From positions 65,001 to 110,000 of the forward strand of contig LUCW03000054.1 of the NCBI GenBank assembly GCA_001586965.3: a stretch of 45,000 bases of DNA, written 5' to 3'. The notes below the pieces were generated by a model. It saw only the letters and a program-made list of their open reading frames with translations. It was not told where the DNA came from and did no database searches. Within the stretch, counting starts at the first letter, position 1; each line of letters starts with the position of its first letter. Shown piece by piece: positions 11,756 to 23,444 of the stretch. Both the position numbers and the translations under genes were made by a program. Source of the stretch: Sphaeroforma sirkka. Lineage: Eukaryota; Opisthokonta; Ichthyosporea; Ichthyophonida.

Positions 11756-12352
11756 TGTAGAAATAGGGCCTCCGGTCAGTCTAAATTATCAAGATCAAAG
11801 GAGATAACACATTGGTTTTTCTTTGCATTTAAAATAATTTAATACGAGTTTTTTCTTCTTCTAATATTTCCAAAGTGTTCTAAATTCACTTTGATGGCTC
11901 CAATAGCCTGAGTATTTGGTATGACTCATATACTTGGATCTATTTGAGACGATAGTAGATGTAGGATATTATAAACTAAATTCTATAAGACTACTACTTA
12001 CAGGTTGTGGTCTTCCCGCCATTCTCCAAAATTCAATAAGTCTTTTTCTTTTTTCATTATTCTTCAGATGGAACTTTATTTATATTAGCTACTGTATTAA
12101 CTTGACTTACGTTCTTATGTCTATCTACAAATTAGACATGTGGTCATGAACACTTAGTACTTCTAGTGAAAATTGTTCAATGAAGAACAGCTAGAGGTAT
12201 GTCCTGTGTGATCGAGAATATTAAAGCTCTTACCAAGAGGCAGTCCCGATCATTCTTACACAAGCTACCACTGCTAAATCCTAACTGACTTAAATAGTAT
12301 CTTAGTTTGCATAACATAGTTTAAAACATAGAAACATCCATCGAAGTTTACA
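11756..12352 (+). repeat. 3' LTR of family A element (subfamily A2)
   Basis: 597 bp, TGTAGAAATAGGG to GAAGTTTACA, preceded by the purine-rich tract CTACTGGGGGCTA and followed by AAGT. Compared with the copies at 6484, 31056 and 33266 it shares several differences with the 7888 piece, so two LTR subfamilies (A1, A2) are present. Confidence 0.9.
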
Positions 12353-13205
12353 AAGTCCTTGAACAAGCGCCGACACAACACTAAGTCTGTTAGTCTCTCG
12401 ACCGTGCCAACCTCTCGATCGTGCCAACCTGAAGTCGTAGGCGCGAACGAACGATCACACAGTGACCTCATACCACTGTTACATTCGTCGAATAAACTCC
12501 AGGTAACTGGTGTTCACGACTTTCCTTCGTACAGATGGGCTACAATCTGCGTACATCAAGAAGACACAAGTCACCACGATTTAATGTGTACTTTGGTCGC
12601 AGACAGGATCAACTCACGGCCTACAACACGACAGTGAGCGCATCCAGTACAACAGTATCTTGGGAATAGTGACTGCAGCATCTAGAAGAAACCATTAAGC
12701 CACAACCAGACAGCAATGCTGCTCAATATTAAGAGTAGATACGCGCAGCATACGACCGAAAATGCCAAAAGAAGTAAGCACACTTCCAGGAAGGGAACAT
12801 TGTCATGGACCGCTGTCAAGGTGAAATAAACAAGATGACTGCACCACATGGTGGACCATACAAATAGTATGTAGGGAGGGCAACGATTATTCTTTCTGTA
12901 CGAAGGATGGGACTAAGGCCTCGGAATATTCTAACACGTTGAGTGATGAGCTAATTGAACTCGTAAAAAGAGCCAATGCTCCGGAAGAAATTACTTCCAA
13001 TAATCCGTACAACCAACCGAGAAGACTCAGTGTCGACGACAGGCCGACCATCCGAGGTGATGGATTCCAGGAGTACCTACTGCATTGGACAGATGGCGAG
13101 CGTACCTGGGCGCATGAATTAGACATCGCATTTGCTGATGTTCTTACACTATACCGTCAATCAATCAAGGCCAAAGAATTCAACAGCAACGAGCACTTAT
13201 GAAAT
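12353..13205 (+). mobile_element. Chromovirus fragment: integrase C-terminus and chromodomain
   Basis: Fossil piece on the plus strand, belonging to a different lineage from family A. From about 12.6 to 12.9 kb the frames recall the end of a Ty3 integrase, including a GGPYK-like GPY/F motif near 12.86 kb. A frame at about 12939-13202 then gives a chromodomain-like stretch (EYLLHWTDGERTW followed by an acidic/aromatic helix). Chromodomains at the integrase C-terminus define chromoviruses and are thought to direct insertion to particular chromatin. No LTR is recognised. A 17-bp unit (ctctcgaccgtgccaac) is repeated at about 12396-12429. The family A element inserted directly beside or into this older piece. 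Broken, with several breaks. Confidence 0.6.
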
Positions 13206-13640
13206 ATCAGCGATTAACAGAAAGCGCACGAGGCGGGGGGCCTAACCATAAAGGTAGTCTTTAAACTGTCTTAGCGCAGTAACTATAGCAAGGAGCTCTT
13301 GTTTAACGGTAGGGTAATTCCCTTGACTCTTATTTTAACTTCTTGCTAAAGAATTGTATGTAACGTGGTTTACCATTTATCGTTTGGTATCGCACTCCAC
13401 CTACCGCTCGGTCTGAAGCGTCGGTTGCTACTTGGAATGTGACGCCATCCGCAGGGTATTGTATGATGGGTAATCCATTACTTTACTTTTGACTAGCTTA
13501 AATGCATCCTCACATTCTTTAGTCCAGAGCTTTCCCAAAGGTCCTTTGTGCAGCCGTAGGTGACTGAAAGGCTTTAATAAATGAGAAAGATGAGGTACCG
13601 AATCTGAGAAGAAGTTAACAAACCCACACACACACCCGTA
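13206..13640 (-). mobile_element. Family A pol fragment (RT end / RNase H)
   Basis: Minus-strand sequence matching the 8.73-9.13 kb part of the family A element: peptides CGFVNFFSDSVPHLSHLLK and AFKLVKSKVMD occur in both, and the DNA between also matches. No LTR is attached. Broken fossil fragment, opposite in strand to the neighbouring element. Confidence 0.8.
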
Positions 13641-14890
13641 CGACAAAGCCGAATTTTGGTATAAATGATGGCGTGTGCCACCAATAATGGTATACTGGTT
13701 ATAGACGCTGAAGTACGTCACTTGGTCACCTGTTCTGTTCTCAATTCTGTACCTGCTTCGTGACATATGATTTTTTCTTTGTCAGACATAAAATAATGAG
13801 TATGTCGGCGAAGATTCGACAAAAGGTTGCCGCAGATATCGACACTTACTATTCTGAGGTATACAGCGTGTCTGGTGCAGAAGCAGACCATTACTTTCGA
13901 GAAAACGTGACACACATTTTGGAACGCCGTCTAGCTCCTTGGGATCAAGTGACATCCGTAACGATATCGGCACCAATAGCTCATCCCTCACATTGCTATT
14001 AATTTCCAGAGGCGGGAGTCGACAACCCTGCTAGCTCCAAACCCAGGTGACCTGTGACAGATATCCATACCGAGTTTGATATCAATACCGTCCGGTAGAT
14101 CCCTCAATCACGGTCGACCCATACTATAATTTTGGATGGATGTGTAATATTCAGCTGGGGTGTGTGCAAACACTTATTCACTAGTAAATACAGCTCTCTT
14201 TATAAGTCCTTCGCCGGTGGCGTGATAGATAATTGTGAGCGTGCAAATGTATGAGTGATGGCTGAGCGATTATCGCCCATGTCGATGACTTTGCGCCTGT
14301 TTGGTTGTCCATTCACCTATAGTATAATGTAAACCCTGTTGTTGGAAGAAAAGGCCTTATCCTACACTGTCAATATCGACACTGTCTTATCAAACACCAC
14401 ACACGTATTCATGTTAGGCTTTCGAGCGTCTCGCTCGGAGCCATTTTGTTCCTCCCGGCACATCAGCCTGTCCAAGGACTTCATCCAGTCTGTCACCCTC
14501 GGCCTGTGCCATGTATATTGTTCTTCATCAACTGGGTCAGTATATGTGCGATACATGATTTTCAGTCTCGTCTGACGAATATGGCAATTCTTTTGCTCAT
14601 CGTCTATTGAGTTGACACGAGAGTTTGAACTTCGTATAACCAGAAATTTGATTGTCGTGGTGTCGTCCACCTGTCACCTGCCGTTGGCTTACAAACCTCA
14701 GGACCGCGGAAATTGTGTTCTGCTCCTGGGGGCAACTGTTTCTCAGTACGCGTTTAACAATTGAATGGCAATGAATTCAATACAGGCTGTAGTAAGTAAG
14801 GTAACTAGGTTATCACTATTGCCCAGCGCGGAAAGTTCAGCTGGTTAAGTCAATTGTATACATGTTTTTTAAATTTACTATTAATACTAT
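13641..14890. other. Unassigned stretch, possible decayed coding pieces
   Basis: Two modest frames look somewhat protein-like: plus 13760-14002 and minus 14362-14670, the latter charged and Arg-rich with a DDTTTIKFLVIRSSN start. Neither matches a family I know and neither has splice or signal features that would make it a gene. They may be remnants of retroelements. Otherwise the sequence is featureless. Confidence 0.25.
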
Positions 14891-16050
14891 GACCAAAGCT
14901 ATGAGATCGACGAAGGCTTCGACGCCCTCAAAGCAAAACTAAGGTGCCGAGGTTACCAGACCATTTAGGGGAGACTGACAATGACGACACCTAGGGCAAG
15001 GATGATGCAAAAGCAGAGAAGCGCAAGATTTCATCGGATTTAGGAGTGAAGATAGCAGATCCTTCAGGAACTACTACATCAAAACCTAAAAAGAAGGCAA
15101 GCAACGCCGTTGATCATTAAAAATATTAGCGGGCGACACGGAGAGTTCTCGACACGCGATAAATGATTCTGCGTCGTCACCATCAGGTTAGGCAGACAAG
15201 AACTACCTGGTGATCAAACGTGAACGAAAGACGGCAGCAAATTTGGGCGCACTCGGACATCAATTGAGAAAGCTTAAACCAAAGGGTAAAAAAGCTGCGA
15301 CTGCTGAGGAGGTTGACTATCGTGAAATGAAGAAATCATGAGAAGGATTCCGCAATGATTATCAAAATTGAAGAAACACTTACAGGAAATGCAGCGGAAG
15401 AGAGAGGTCTAGAAGGGAGACGAGCAACCTGATAAAAATAAAGTAGAGGACTATCACTTTGATGACGACGTAGCGATCCTTTACGGAGGGAACGGTGAAG
15501 ATGACGTATCTGATTCTGAGATCGATGTTACATTTAGGCTCCTCGAGTACCCGCACTGGACGGAGAAAAGATATGCTCTGGTATTTAATGGTCCAATGAA
15601 TGAGAAGATTAGGATAGCTGTTGAACTATCCCAGGACGTAATTGCATCTAAAAAGCTACTTTAAAAAGCTTTGAAAAGCGACAGGTAAATATTTTGTGAG
15701 TTTCAGAGGCGACTACCTACATCCTTGTCGACGAAACATATTTGCCGGGTTTTTTTTTCGGAGTCTGAATCGGTTCGCTACCAAGAATTACCCCGCGGCT
15801 CCCCGACATTGATATCCGATCCACCGGTACTGCACTATGCGAGTGTAGCTTACCGGATGGTGACTGATCGCGAAGACATGTCGCTGCCCCAGGCGACTGA
15901 TTCTAAGACCCCGGGTCCACAAAAGATGGCATCGGAGTCAATATCTCCGATGTCAACCGAAGAAGTGATTCATAGGAAGAAACCGGAGACGAAAGTCAAC
16001 ACAGACTTTCCGAGATAGGAACTAATTCCGGCACTATTACCTGTTCCCCA
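14891..16050 (+). pseudogene. Decayed Lys/Glu-rich coding region of unknown family
   Basis: The plus strand carries many short open segments rich in Lys, Glu and Asp (for example ATSKPKKKASNAVDH-like text near 15.08 kb, an acidic piece with DSEIDVTFRLLEYP near 15.5 kb, and a 97-residue frame at 15725-16018 rich in Ser and Pro). Composition and continuity suggest a former open frame of about 1 kb. It could be a decayed Gag or a dead host gene. It lies between pieces of LTR elements, which favours the former, but no zinc knuckle or other diagnostic motif is visible. Confidence 0.3.
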
Positions 16051-16206
16051 GCAGCCACTTCAAACACCACCTGTTGTGATTTCGTCGACTTCTAGAGAAG
16101 ACGATGAGAAGTGACTCTATTGCCAGCAGCAATCAGGACTCCTGAGCTTCCGTCGGGAGAAGTAAGGATTGCAGACTTTACAGAATCTAATGCTATTACA
16201 GCGTTA

Positions 16207-16386
16207 TGTAGTAAACACACCAAAATACGATACTAAAACCTACTGAGTCTCCCTGAGGCACAGTGCGGTGTATTTATTCTTATATTTGATTGTCTACGTG
16301 GTCTACAAATAATTCACCTCGTGTGAATTGATTGTAAACTAATTCTAACTCCACACTGATAGTGATTTAAGGGGACTTTTACCACA
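16207..16386 (-). repeat. 3' LTR of family B
   Basis: Read on the minus strand it runs from TGTGGTAAAAGTCCCC to GTTTACTACA (180 bp) and contains an AATAAA box. The GAGGGGAG purine tract touches its inner edge. A copy differing at about six positions lies on the plus strand at 29012-29190. Confidence 0.8.
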
Positions 16387-16582
16387 CTCCCCTCAAGCTC
16401 AAGTGTCACCAGTGATTGAAGAGCTTCAAAAATAAATGACCTCTTAAACTATTGAAAATTTAACATATAAAACTAATAGTGTAAATTAAACAATATATAT
16501 ATATATATATATAAACTTATGAAATCCTTCTGCTGAGTAAGTTCGTGCCTTGGATACTGGTCTTTTGAACCATCCCGGCTGT

Positions 16583-16660
16583 GCTGGTATATTTTCACCC
16601 CAAAAAGCTAGGGTATCCGCTGGTATGTTTTCACCCCCCCCCCCATATGCTAGGGTATCC
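16583..16660. repeat. Tandem duplication (36 and 42 bp) in family B 3' tail
   Basis: Two units, each starting gctggtat and ending gctagggtatcc, differ mainly in the length of a C run (five versus about eleven). An (AT)n run lies just left at about 16495-16512. Confidence 0.75.
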
Positions 16661-19600
16661 GCTGGAGTTATACTCGCCTATAAGCTCGAGTTGTGGAATC
16701 GTCGTTCGCCTCTATACTGTGGTGAATTCTCACGAGGAGAGACAAACTCCGATTCGGAAGTAGATGGTAGACATCGGGTATTCATCAACGTAACGTTGGA
16801 ATTACTGTTGTTGTGCCGCTTTCTTCTTCTGCCGAGTTTGCTCGGCTTTGTGGTATGCCGCGATGTCATTCGGATCGTCAAAAGCTTCGGCTGACTCCCA
16901 AGTTGGATCACCATCCCGCCAGCGAACCAAGTATTCTGTATTCCCTGTGGAATCATTCTGTCTATGTCGAATGATGTAACGGAACGAGGAACTATCCTGC
17001 CACATATGATCTTCTAAAGGCTTTTCGGTGGCTCTATGGACTAGTCGCAAAAGTTCCACTCTAACTGGTTAAGTATCTGGAAGTGAACCATCCTTGTGTG
17101 TCAGTTCATATCCTTGTCCCTGTCTGGCTTTGGCCACGTATGGTCCAAACATTGGTCGCATTGCTTTGGTTGTGCGACCTTCGGACCGTACCATTACCAC
17201 ATCCCCTGGTTGAAAGGCGATAAAAAAATCGTAAGCATGGAGGCGGTCAAACTGCCTGGATAGTGTGTCTGCGTATTTCTGCGTGACCTTGTAAAGCGTC
17301 GGCAAGATAGTGTCCAGCCGGTGTGCCCAAGCCTCATTGGTGACCGGCTGATTCCCGGAAGGTCATCCGTGAAGTCAGCAAACGGAACATGACGGCGACC
17401 GAAGTAAGCACTGAATGGTGCTGTCTTGTGTCGCCGAGATATTCGGAGGTTCTGGCACAGCATAATAAGTGGTAGTCGGACATCCCATGCCGTAGGCAAA
17501 GATTCACATAGCTTGCGAACTCCTTCGTGTATGTCTCTGTGTCTTCTCTCCGCTGCTCCCAAAACCTGAGGACGATATGGTGGCGACTTTGCATGCATCA
17601 CTCCAACTTCTTGAGTTATTAATTTAACAATCTTGTTCGAAAAACTCGCCTCCTCGTCTGATTGAATTTTCCTGGGAAAACCATGTTCCCCAAACACCTC
17701 CATAAGTTTTCGATGTCACCACTTCTGCTGACTTTGTGGCCGTTGCTCTCAATATCGAGTACCCCGTTGCTATATCCAAGACGTGCAATATATATCGATT
17801 TCCTGCTGCTGAAACCAGTGGCATTGGAATCATGTCGACTTGAATATGATCCCACGGATACTTTGCCGTTATATTAATCATCGGGTGAAATCCCTTTCGT
17901 AACACCCTCTGTCCTAGACATGTGCGACAGTTTCTCCTAACTGTTTGTGCAAGTTCCAGAGCGTTAGGCCACAAATGTCCGTTCTGCTGTAGTTGAGCAA
18001 CTGTATCTTCTGCTCTATGATGCCCAATCTCATGCTGACACAAGGTGAGCTGTGTGCGACGGCTTATCTCTTCCTCATCTGGAGAATCCGTCATGGCTAC
18101 TTCCGAGGTAGCGATCGATACTAGCCGAGACGTATCTAATGGGGGGTGACTTTCGATACTGAGGACGGTTCTGCATATCCCAATCGTGCTGAAAACGTCG
18201 CTGGAAGGCTGTAACCATTGCGTGGGCCTACTCTGTTGCATTGCGTGGGCCTGTGTGGCAATGACTGTGTGACCCCATGGTGCCTTGCCACTCGCATACT
18301 TTCCGTATTTGAGGAAGGAGTGGGCTGTCTTGGAACTAATACTGGGTCTCTTTGTAGAAGCGACTTGAATAACTGGAACCAAGGCTCGTGGGGCGCCCAC
18401 GGTAGACACACCGTAGCTGTGGCCCTCTCTGATCGTATCTTGCGCAACATTCTATGGATTAATCTCCATGGTGGGTTCATCCATCCGTCTATATCTTTCC
18501 AACAATGTGCAAACGCTCCACCCCCCTGTCATCGTCGGTGTAGTAGCGTGGCAAATGATGATCCTGATGCGAAGCAAAGACATCGACATTATTCTCACCC
18601 ATAATCCGTTGCGCTTGCTCAAAGTAGTCTGAAAAAAGTTGCCAACATTCTGCATATAGTACCTCCGGGTCCTCAGTCTCAACAGTTCCCTCATGAAGCC
18701 TAGACCACGCGTCTGGTAACACGTTCTTTATACCCGGGATGTGCGAGATAGTAAAATTGAAAGGCGCTATGATGTGATGCCATCGTTGTAGCATCGGATT
18801 CAGCTTTAGCTGTGTGTTCATATACACCAAAGCCTTGTGATCAGTCAACACTGAAAAGCGTTGACCTTCGAGATGATCCCGGAAGTGTGTGAGACCATAT
18901 ACCAAGGCCAATAATTCCTTCATGGGTGTTGCGTAATTGCGCTGTGCTGCGTTGAGGGTCTTGCTGAAGAACATTAGGTATTGCTTCTTCCCTTCTATGG
19001 TCTGGAACAATGCACCTCCAATACCGTAGTCGCTTGCATCCGTTTCGAGTTGTAAAGGTACTTCGTCGACGGGAAATTTCAACACTACTGCCTCAACTAT
19101 GGCTTGCTTTCATGGCATCCCAAGCTTGCTGGTGTCTCTGTTCCCACCTGTCTCCAATGATTTCCTTAGGCTTCAGTCTTACAAATTCCCGGAGTGGGGC
19201 AACTACCTCTGCAAAGTTTGGTAGGTGCTCGTGAAGAAAGTTGGCTAATCCCAAGGCCGATGCAATGTCTTTGTACTTCTTCGGGGTTGGCCAGTCAATG
19301 AGCTTGGCCTGCTTTTCATGGCAAATATCAATTCCGGCCTTCGATACTCGCTTCCCTAGGATCATGACTTCTTTGACTGCAAAATGACATTTTGAAGGGT
19401 TTAGCTTGAAACTGTGGTACGTCAGCCGCCGAATGACCTCTTTCACTACTCGTACGTGTTCCTCGTAGTCATCTGTTGCTATTACGATGTCGTCCAGGTA
19501 GTGGTGTGCCGGAAGTCCTTGCAATATCACACTCAGTGTACGCTGAAACTGCTGCGTCAGTGTGTGTAGTCCAAATGGCGCTGATGTAAAGGAATACTGG

Positions 19601-21360
19601 CTTTTGCCATGTGTGAAACTGAATAGATACTGAGAATCAGGGTGAATTGGGAGTCGATGGTACGCTGCGGTTAGATCCAATGTCGTGTAATATCTCTTCC
19701 CTTTGATGTTACCAATGATGTCGTTGATACGGGGAATAATGAACTGATCCGCCGGTATTAATGCATTCACCGCTCTGAGGTCCAAACACACTCGCACTTT
19801 CTTTAGTTCTCCAGATTGAGTATACTCTGGCACGGCGAGCAAGGGTAAGTTGACGGAAGTGGCTGTATCCCTTTGAACTATGACCAAATCTTGAATCCAC
19901 TTCTGCACCTGTCTATCTACCCATGGTATCCATTTGTCTGCTACAAAGTTCCTTACTGCCTTCCGCATCCTTGCAGCTTGATCTGGTGTCACTGGCAATC
20001 TAACTTCGCCTCCTTCCAGTCTGCACCTGTCCTTTTCTCGAATACCGTCATTGTCCCTCAGTTCCTTGTCTAGTTCCAGGCGAACACCGGTTTCCTCGGT
20101 CAAATCTGGTGGTCGTCTCAACGGTATTGGTTCCAATAGTTTGTCTAGCTCCGTTGGATCTATGGGTGAGAATGGCGATTGAAGGCCTCCCACGTATAGC
20201 CCTAAGCCAGGCATAAGATCCTGGCCTACGATCGCGTCGATAGCCGGTGGTAGATTCATTAGCTCGAAAGACTGTTCTGTGAGCTCTAGACCATATCGTA
20301 CTGGAGTTTGTACGGTTGAGCCTATTCGCCGTGTACGAAGACACGATCAGCTAGGTATATATAGGATCCCTCCGGCGCCGACTTAATTTGCAATCCCCAA
20401 TCGTGTGCGGATGTCGAATCAATGCAACTTCTGTTTGCCCCAGAATCCACTAACGCCGTGCATGTCTTACGGTTAATCAGGATGGATATGAATACTCGAT
20501 TGTCCCTTGAAAGTAATGGATCTTTGATCGATAGTATCACAGGTGTGCTAGACGGGAAAACTAAAGTTGCATCTACATCCGACACCCTTACGTCCTATTC
20601 CTGATCGCTGCCTATGGTTTCCCACGTTGCATCCTCTTCCAACTCACCCTGTTCGATTTCGTCTGGGTGTGCCAGTATGGAAGCAATGTGTGTGTCTGTA
20701 GGCGTGGTCTCCTCCTGCTCCGTTTGCTGGTCGTCCGAGTCTATTAGAGCCGTAATGGTGTTGACCGCGGGCAAACTCTTATTGAAGGATACGCCTTGCT
20801 TAAATCCTCGGCCCGAGTTGGATGTGAATCCAACCCTTTTGTTCACTGGTAGTGCTTGCAGGATGATATATGCCTGAAACTGGGTGGGGCACCCGCTCTG
20901 CACGCGTAACACGTGGTGGTCGTAGACGTGCTTGTGCGTTGTGTGCTGCCTCCTCCTGTATTCGTATTCAAATTACGATCTCGTTGTTGGGCTGGAAACT
21001 GTCTACGCCTATCCCCCACATTCATCTGTGTCCGTACCCGTTGTCTGAGGATGGCATCGGTTTCTTGTATGTCTGGATTTAAAATGCGGAGAAGGTTTTC
21101 AGTCTCCAGGTGGTCCCAACCTTTGTGGTGTTGTAGCGTGCGTTCATACGTCATATTACCTGTCAGGTCCTCGAGGGCCTGTATGAGGCAGTGATTAAGC
21201 AACCGCTTAGGGAAGTCCTTGCCCTTATCTGCTCGCTCCCAGGCTCTCTTGTGAACTTCCACAATCTTGTTTAAATGTTCCCTGGCTGACTCTACACCCT
21301 TGGTGCGGGTATTACCCTTCGCCAACTTCTTAAAGGTAGGGTCTACGGTGGCCTACTACA

Positions 21361-23050
21361 TAGTTCGCGTTACTCGTATTTGTACTTAAAGTTTCTGTCA
21401 CGAGGGACCTCGGTAAGTGGGTACCGGTTTCGCGCCAGACAATATCAGGAAAATAGTTTTGAGTTCAGACTAAAATCCTGTGGAATTTGAATCCGGAATT
21501 TGGCTTTTTGCCTTTTCTAGTACTATGATGCTGCAACAATATCGGGTTTTGGACACGTGGCAAGTGTACGGGCATTCTACGCAGTTTATTATCTGTTTCT
21601 GATAGGCGATCTACCTTCTTCCGGACATAAAAGCAGTAAGGATAGGAGGAATGTTAGGAGGGGTATTAGGTTCTTTCACATTTAAAGCACGGAAACTATG
21701 TAGACAGCTGGTCTTGCATGTCGGTTCCAAGACTCAACCTTTGGAACTACTGGCGTGAACTTACTTGGATCCTCACGTCTGCGTTGTGAAAAGAATAAAT
21801 GAAATGTACAAAAACAATGCGTTATGAGTTACGTTGTAGTCAACTTTGGTGCTATCCCTCACCAAATTCTGCTATCAAAATATCATTTGGCCCCTAAAAT
21901 GATGTGACGTCACGAAACTTGAGATCATGATGGGCTTGTTCTATTGCAAGAGGCTATGGCAAGGTTATATACGAATAACCCTGGCTTGGGCCCTGGAATC
22001 AAAACCCAATGTGAATTTCCGGAAACATGACCCATCATTCGGGACCCGCCAAGATTCAAGGTACCAAAGAGTCGCAAAATTATATTAGAAGAGTCCCCAA
22101 TTTCCTATATATACAATAATCAATGACGTATTTTCCTCACTTGTAGGCCCTCTTTGACTCTTGCATTCCCCAACTCTCAACTTGAGCCTTATAGTTACTA
22201 CTAAACCTGTTTTCGGGGAAATGGGCTCTCCTCAACCACCCCAGTCCTCTCCCAATTAAAAATTTTGCAACTGATCGCTGCAGATAAGCAAAGGCACGCA
22301 ACTCGTTTAACAGTACACATAGAAGTCTTTTTACAATGTATAGATTAGATATATTGACACAATAGGTGTCACAGGTCTTCCACCGGATGGTACAATTGAC
22401 GGTATTAGCAGTATCATGAAACACAAAAGCCAAAAGAAAAAACATTGAAAACCACCATGATTCACAATCAACAAAGAAGGTTTTACTGAAGCATCAAATC
22501 GATCACAGTATAAGTCATAATTTCATGAATGCATTGGAATTAGCACCGTTCAGACATGAGAATGCAACCTGTAGAGCCACTGATGCTAATTACATGTGGA
22601 GACATGTCAAAGTTTGTCATGTTAACCGAATTTTGTTTTTGACGGCAATATACCACCGGAAAAAGCAATGGAACACGAACAGTGTAAGATTGGCACTCCC
22701 TATTGTATTCAAGAAGTGGCAGGCGATGGAAAAGAAAAAGGTAGGCAAGTTAATGTACGCTTTAGACGTGAGGCTTGAGAGTACGTAGTCAGGAGTCCAG
22801 TGTTGGATTAGCTTACTGTCGTATCTATTATCGAATAGTTCTTCCTTAATGCGGGAATCTATCCTTCGCATTTTTTCTTATCCTAAGTATTGTGTATGGG
22901 CCGAATTCCATTGGTCTATTACTCATTATAAACCCTTCTGTCGAAGATAGTTCAAAATGGGAAATCCTATTTTGGCAGCAGCTCCACGGATGATCAGAAT
23001 CGGGTGAAAATGTTAGGACAAAAAAAAACACATTCTAAAATACAAGGGCC
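21361..23050. other. Unassigned stretch left of the Gag fossil
   Basis: About 1.7 kb without a supported gene. A minus-strand frame at 22137-22445 begins with a hydrophobic segment and a plus-strand frame at 22525-22788 is Lys-rich, but they overlap no splice pattern or motif that supports them. The 5' LTR of family B would be expected in the left part but I cannot find it. Confidence 0.3.
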
Positions 23051-23051
23051 G

Positions 23052-23239
23052 TTGTGTACCTCGGACTGCCAATAAGTGTCACCTAATATACTTATGACAC
23101 CCATTATAAATATGACACCTATTATAAATATGACACCTACTATGATTGAACAATGGTCCCGCCATTAAGAATGTAAGGCGGTAGAACACAAATATAACCC
23201 CTCAGAAGAGGATACAATAAACTTACTTCTACTCAGGTT
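23052..23239 (+). repeat. Possible LTR of the 23.4-kb Gag element
   Basis: A stretch from about TGTGTACCTCGG to TTCTACTCA has TG...CA ends, contains an ACAATAAA box near its right end, and sits about 200 bases before the Gag start. It also includes three 18-bp tandem units (tatgacacc-attataaa) at about 23093-23147. No second copy was found, so this is tentative. Confidence 0.35.
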
Positions 23240-23444
23240 ATGGACCTTTATTGGACGAAACCATGTACGAGTACCAGACAAGCTACAAACAACAAACACG
23301 CAAGATATTACAAACCACTCTCGTATTCATATAAGTGCCCTCAAGTTTCGCAACTCCACCTCATAGAACACACGTAACCAGACTTCTACCTTATCACACA
23401 CGCGTAAGTACAAATCGACGAGCAAAATTCTATCATACGAAACC

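Larger units (their letters stand above)
7888..12352 (+). mobile_element. Broken Ty3-type LTR retrotransposon, family A
   Basis: Fossil element on the plus strand. Parts in order: partial 5' LTR (7888-8131), reverse transcriptase with a YLDD box (about 8.13-8.71 kb), RNase H region (about 8.7-9.35 kb), a block with TIDMFAAEH and NAWANPP motifs (about 9.35-9.9 kb), integrase zinc-binding and core regions (about 10.1-11.0 kb), a C-terminal region (about 11.1-11.63 kb), a purine-rich tract and the 3' LTR (11756-12352). Both outer edges carry the 4-bp direct repeat AAGT, so the insertion boundaries are original. Gag and protease are not recognisable. The two LTR pieces differ at about a dozen of roughly 245 aligned bases by eye, so the insertion is moderately old. 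It is broken, with roughly eight or more breaks across the coding part. The presence of integrase and LTRs places it with Ty3/gypsy rather than DIRS. Confidence 0.88.
16207..21360 (-). mobile_element. Broken chromovirus (Ty3-type) element, family B
   Basis: Fossil on the minus strand, 5' end to the right. Parts in order: Gag with nucleocapsid-like region (about 21.33-20.85 kb), aspartic protease with LVDSGANR (about 20.6-20.3 kb), reverse transcriptase with HYLDDIVIA (about 20.0-19.3 kb), RNase H (about 19.1-18.7 kb), a block with NNVDVFASH (about 18.6 kb), integrase zinc-binding region (about 18.05 kb), core (about 17.9-17.3 kb), a FGPYVAK GPY/F motif (about 17.15 kb) and a chromodomain with EYLVRWRDGDPTWE (about 17.0-16.8 kb). 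After a 0.4-kb 3' tail comes the purine tract GAGGGGAG and a 180-bp 3' LTR (16207-16386). The 5' LTR is not recognised. Broken, with at least half a dozen breaks, yet long stretches stay readable, so it is not extremely old. Confidence 0.9.

Noticed and set aside
7888-12352. DIRS-type (tyrosine recombinase) element
   Set aside because: The D-x-F-A block suggested it, but the element has ordinary LTRs, a purine tract, a 4-bp target duplication and a DDE-type integrase.
22137-22788. Possible host genes on either strand
   Set aside because: Short frames without motif, splice or start-context support.
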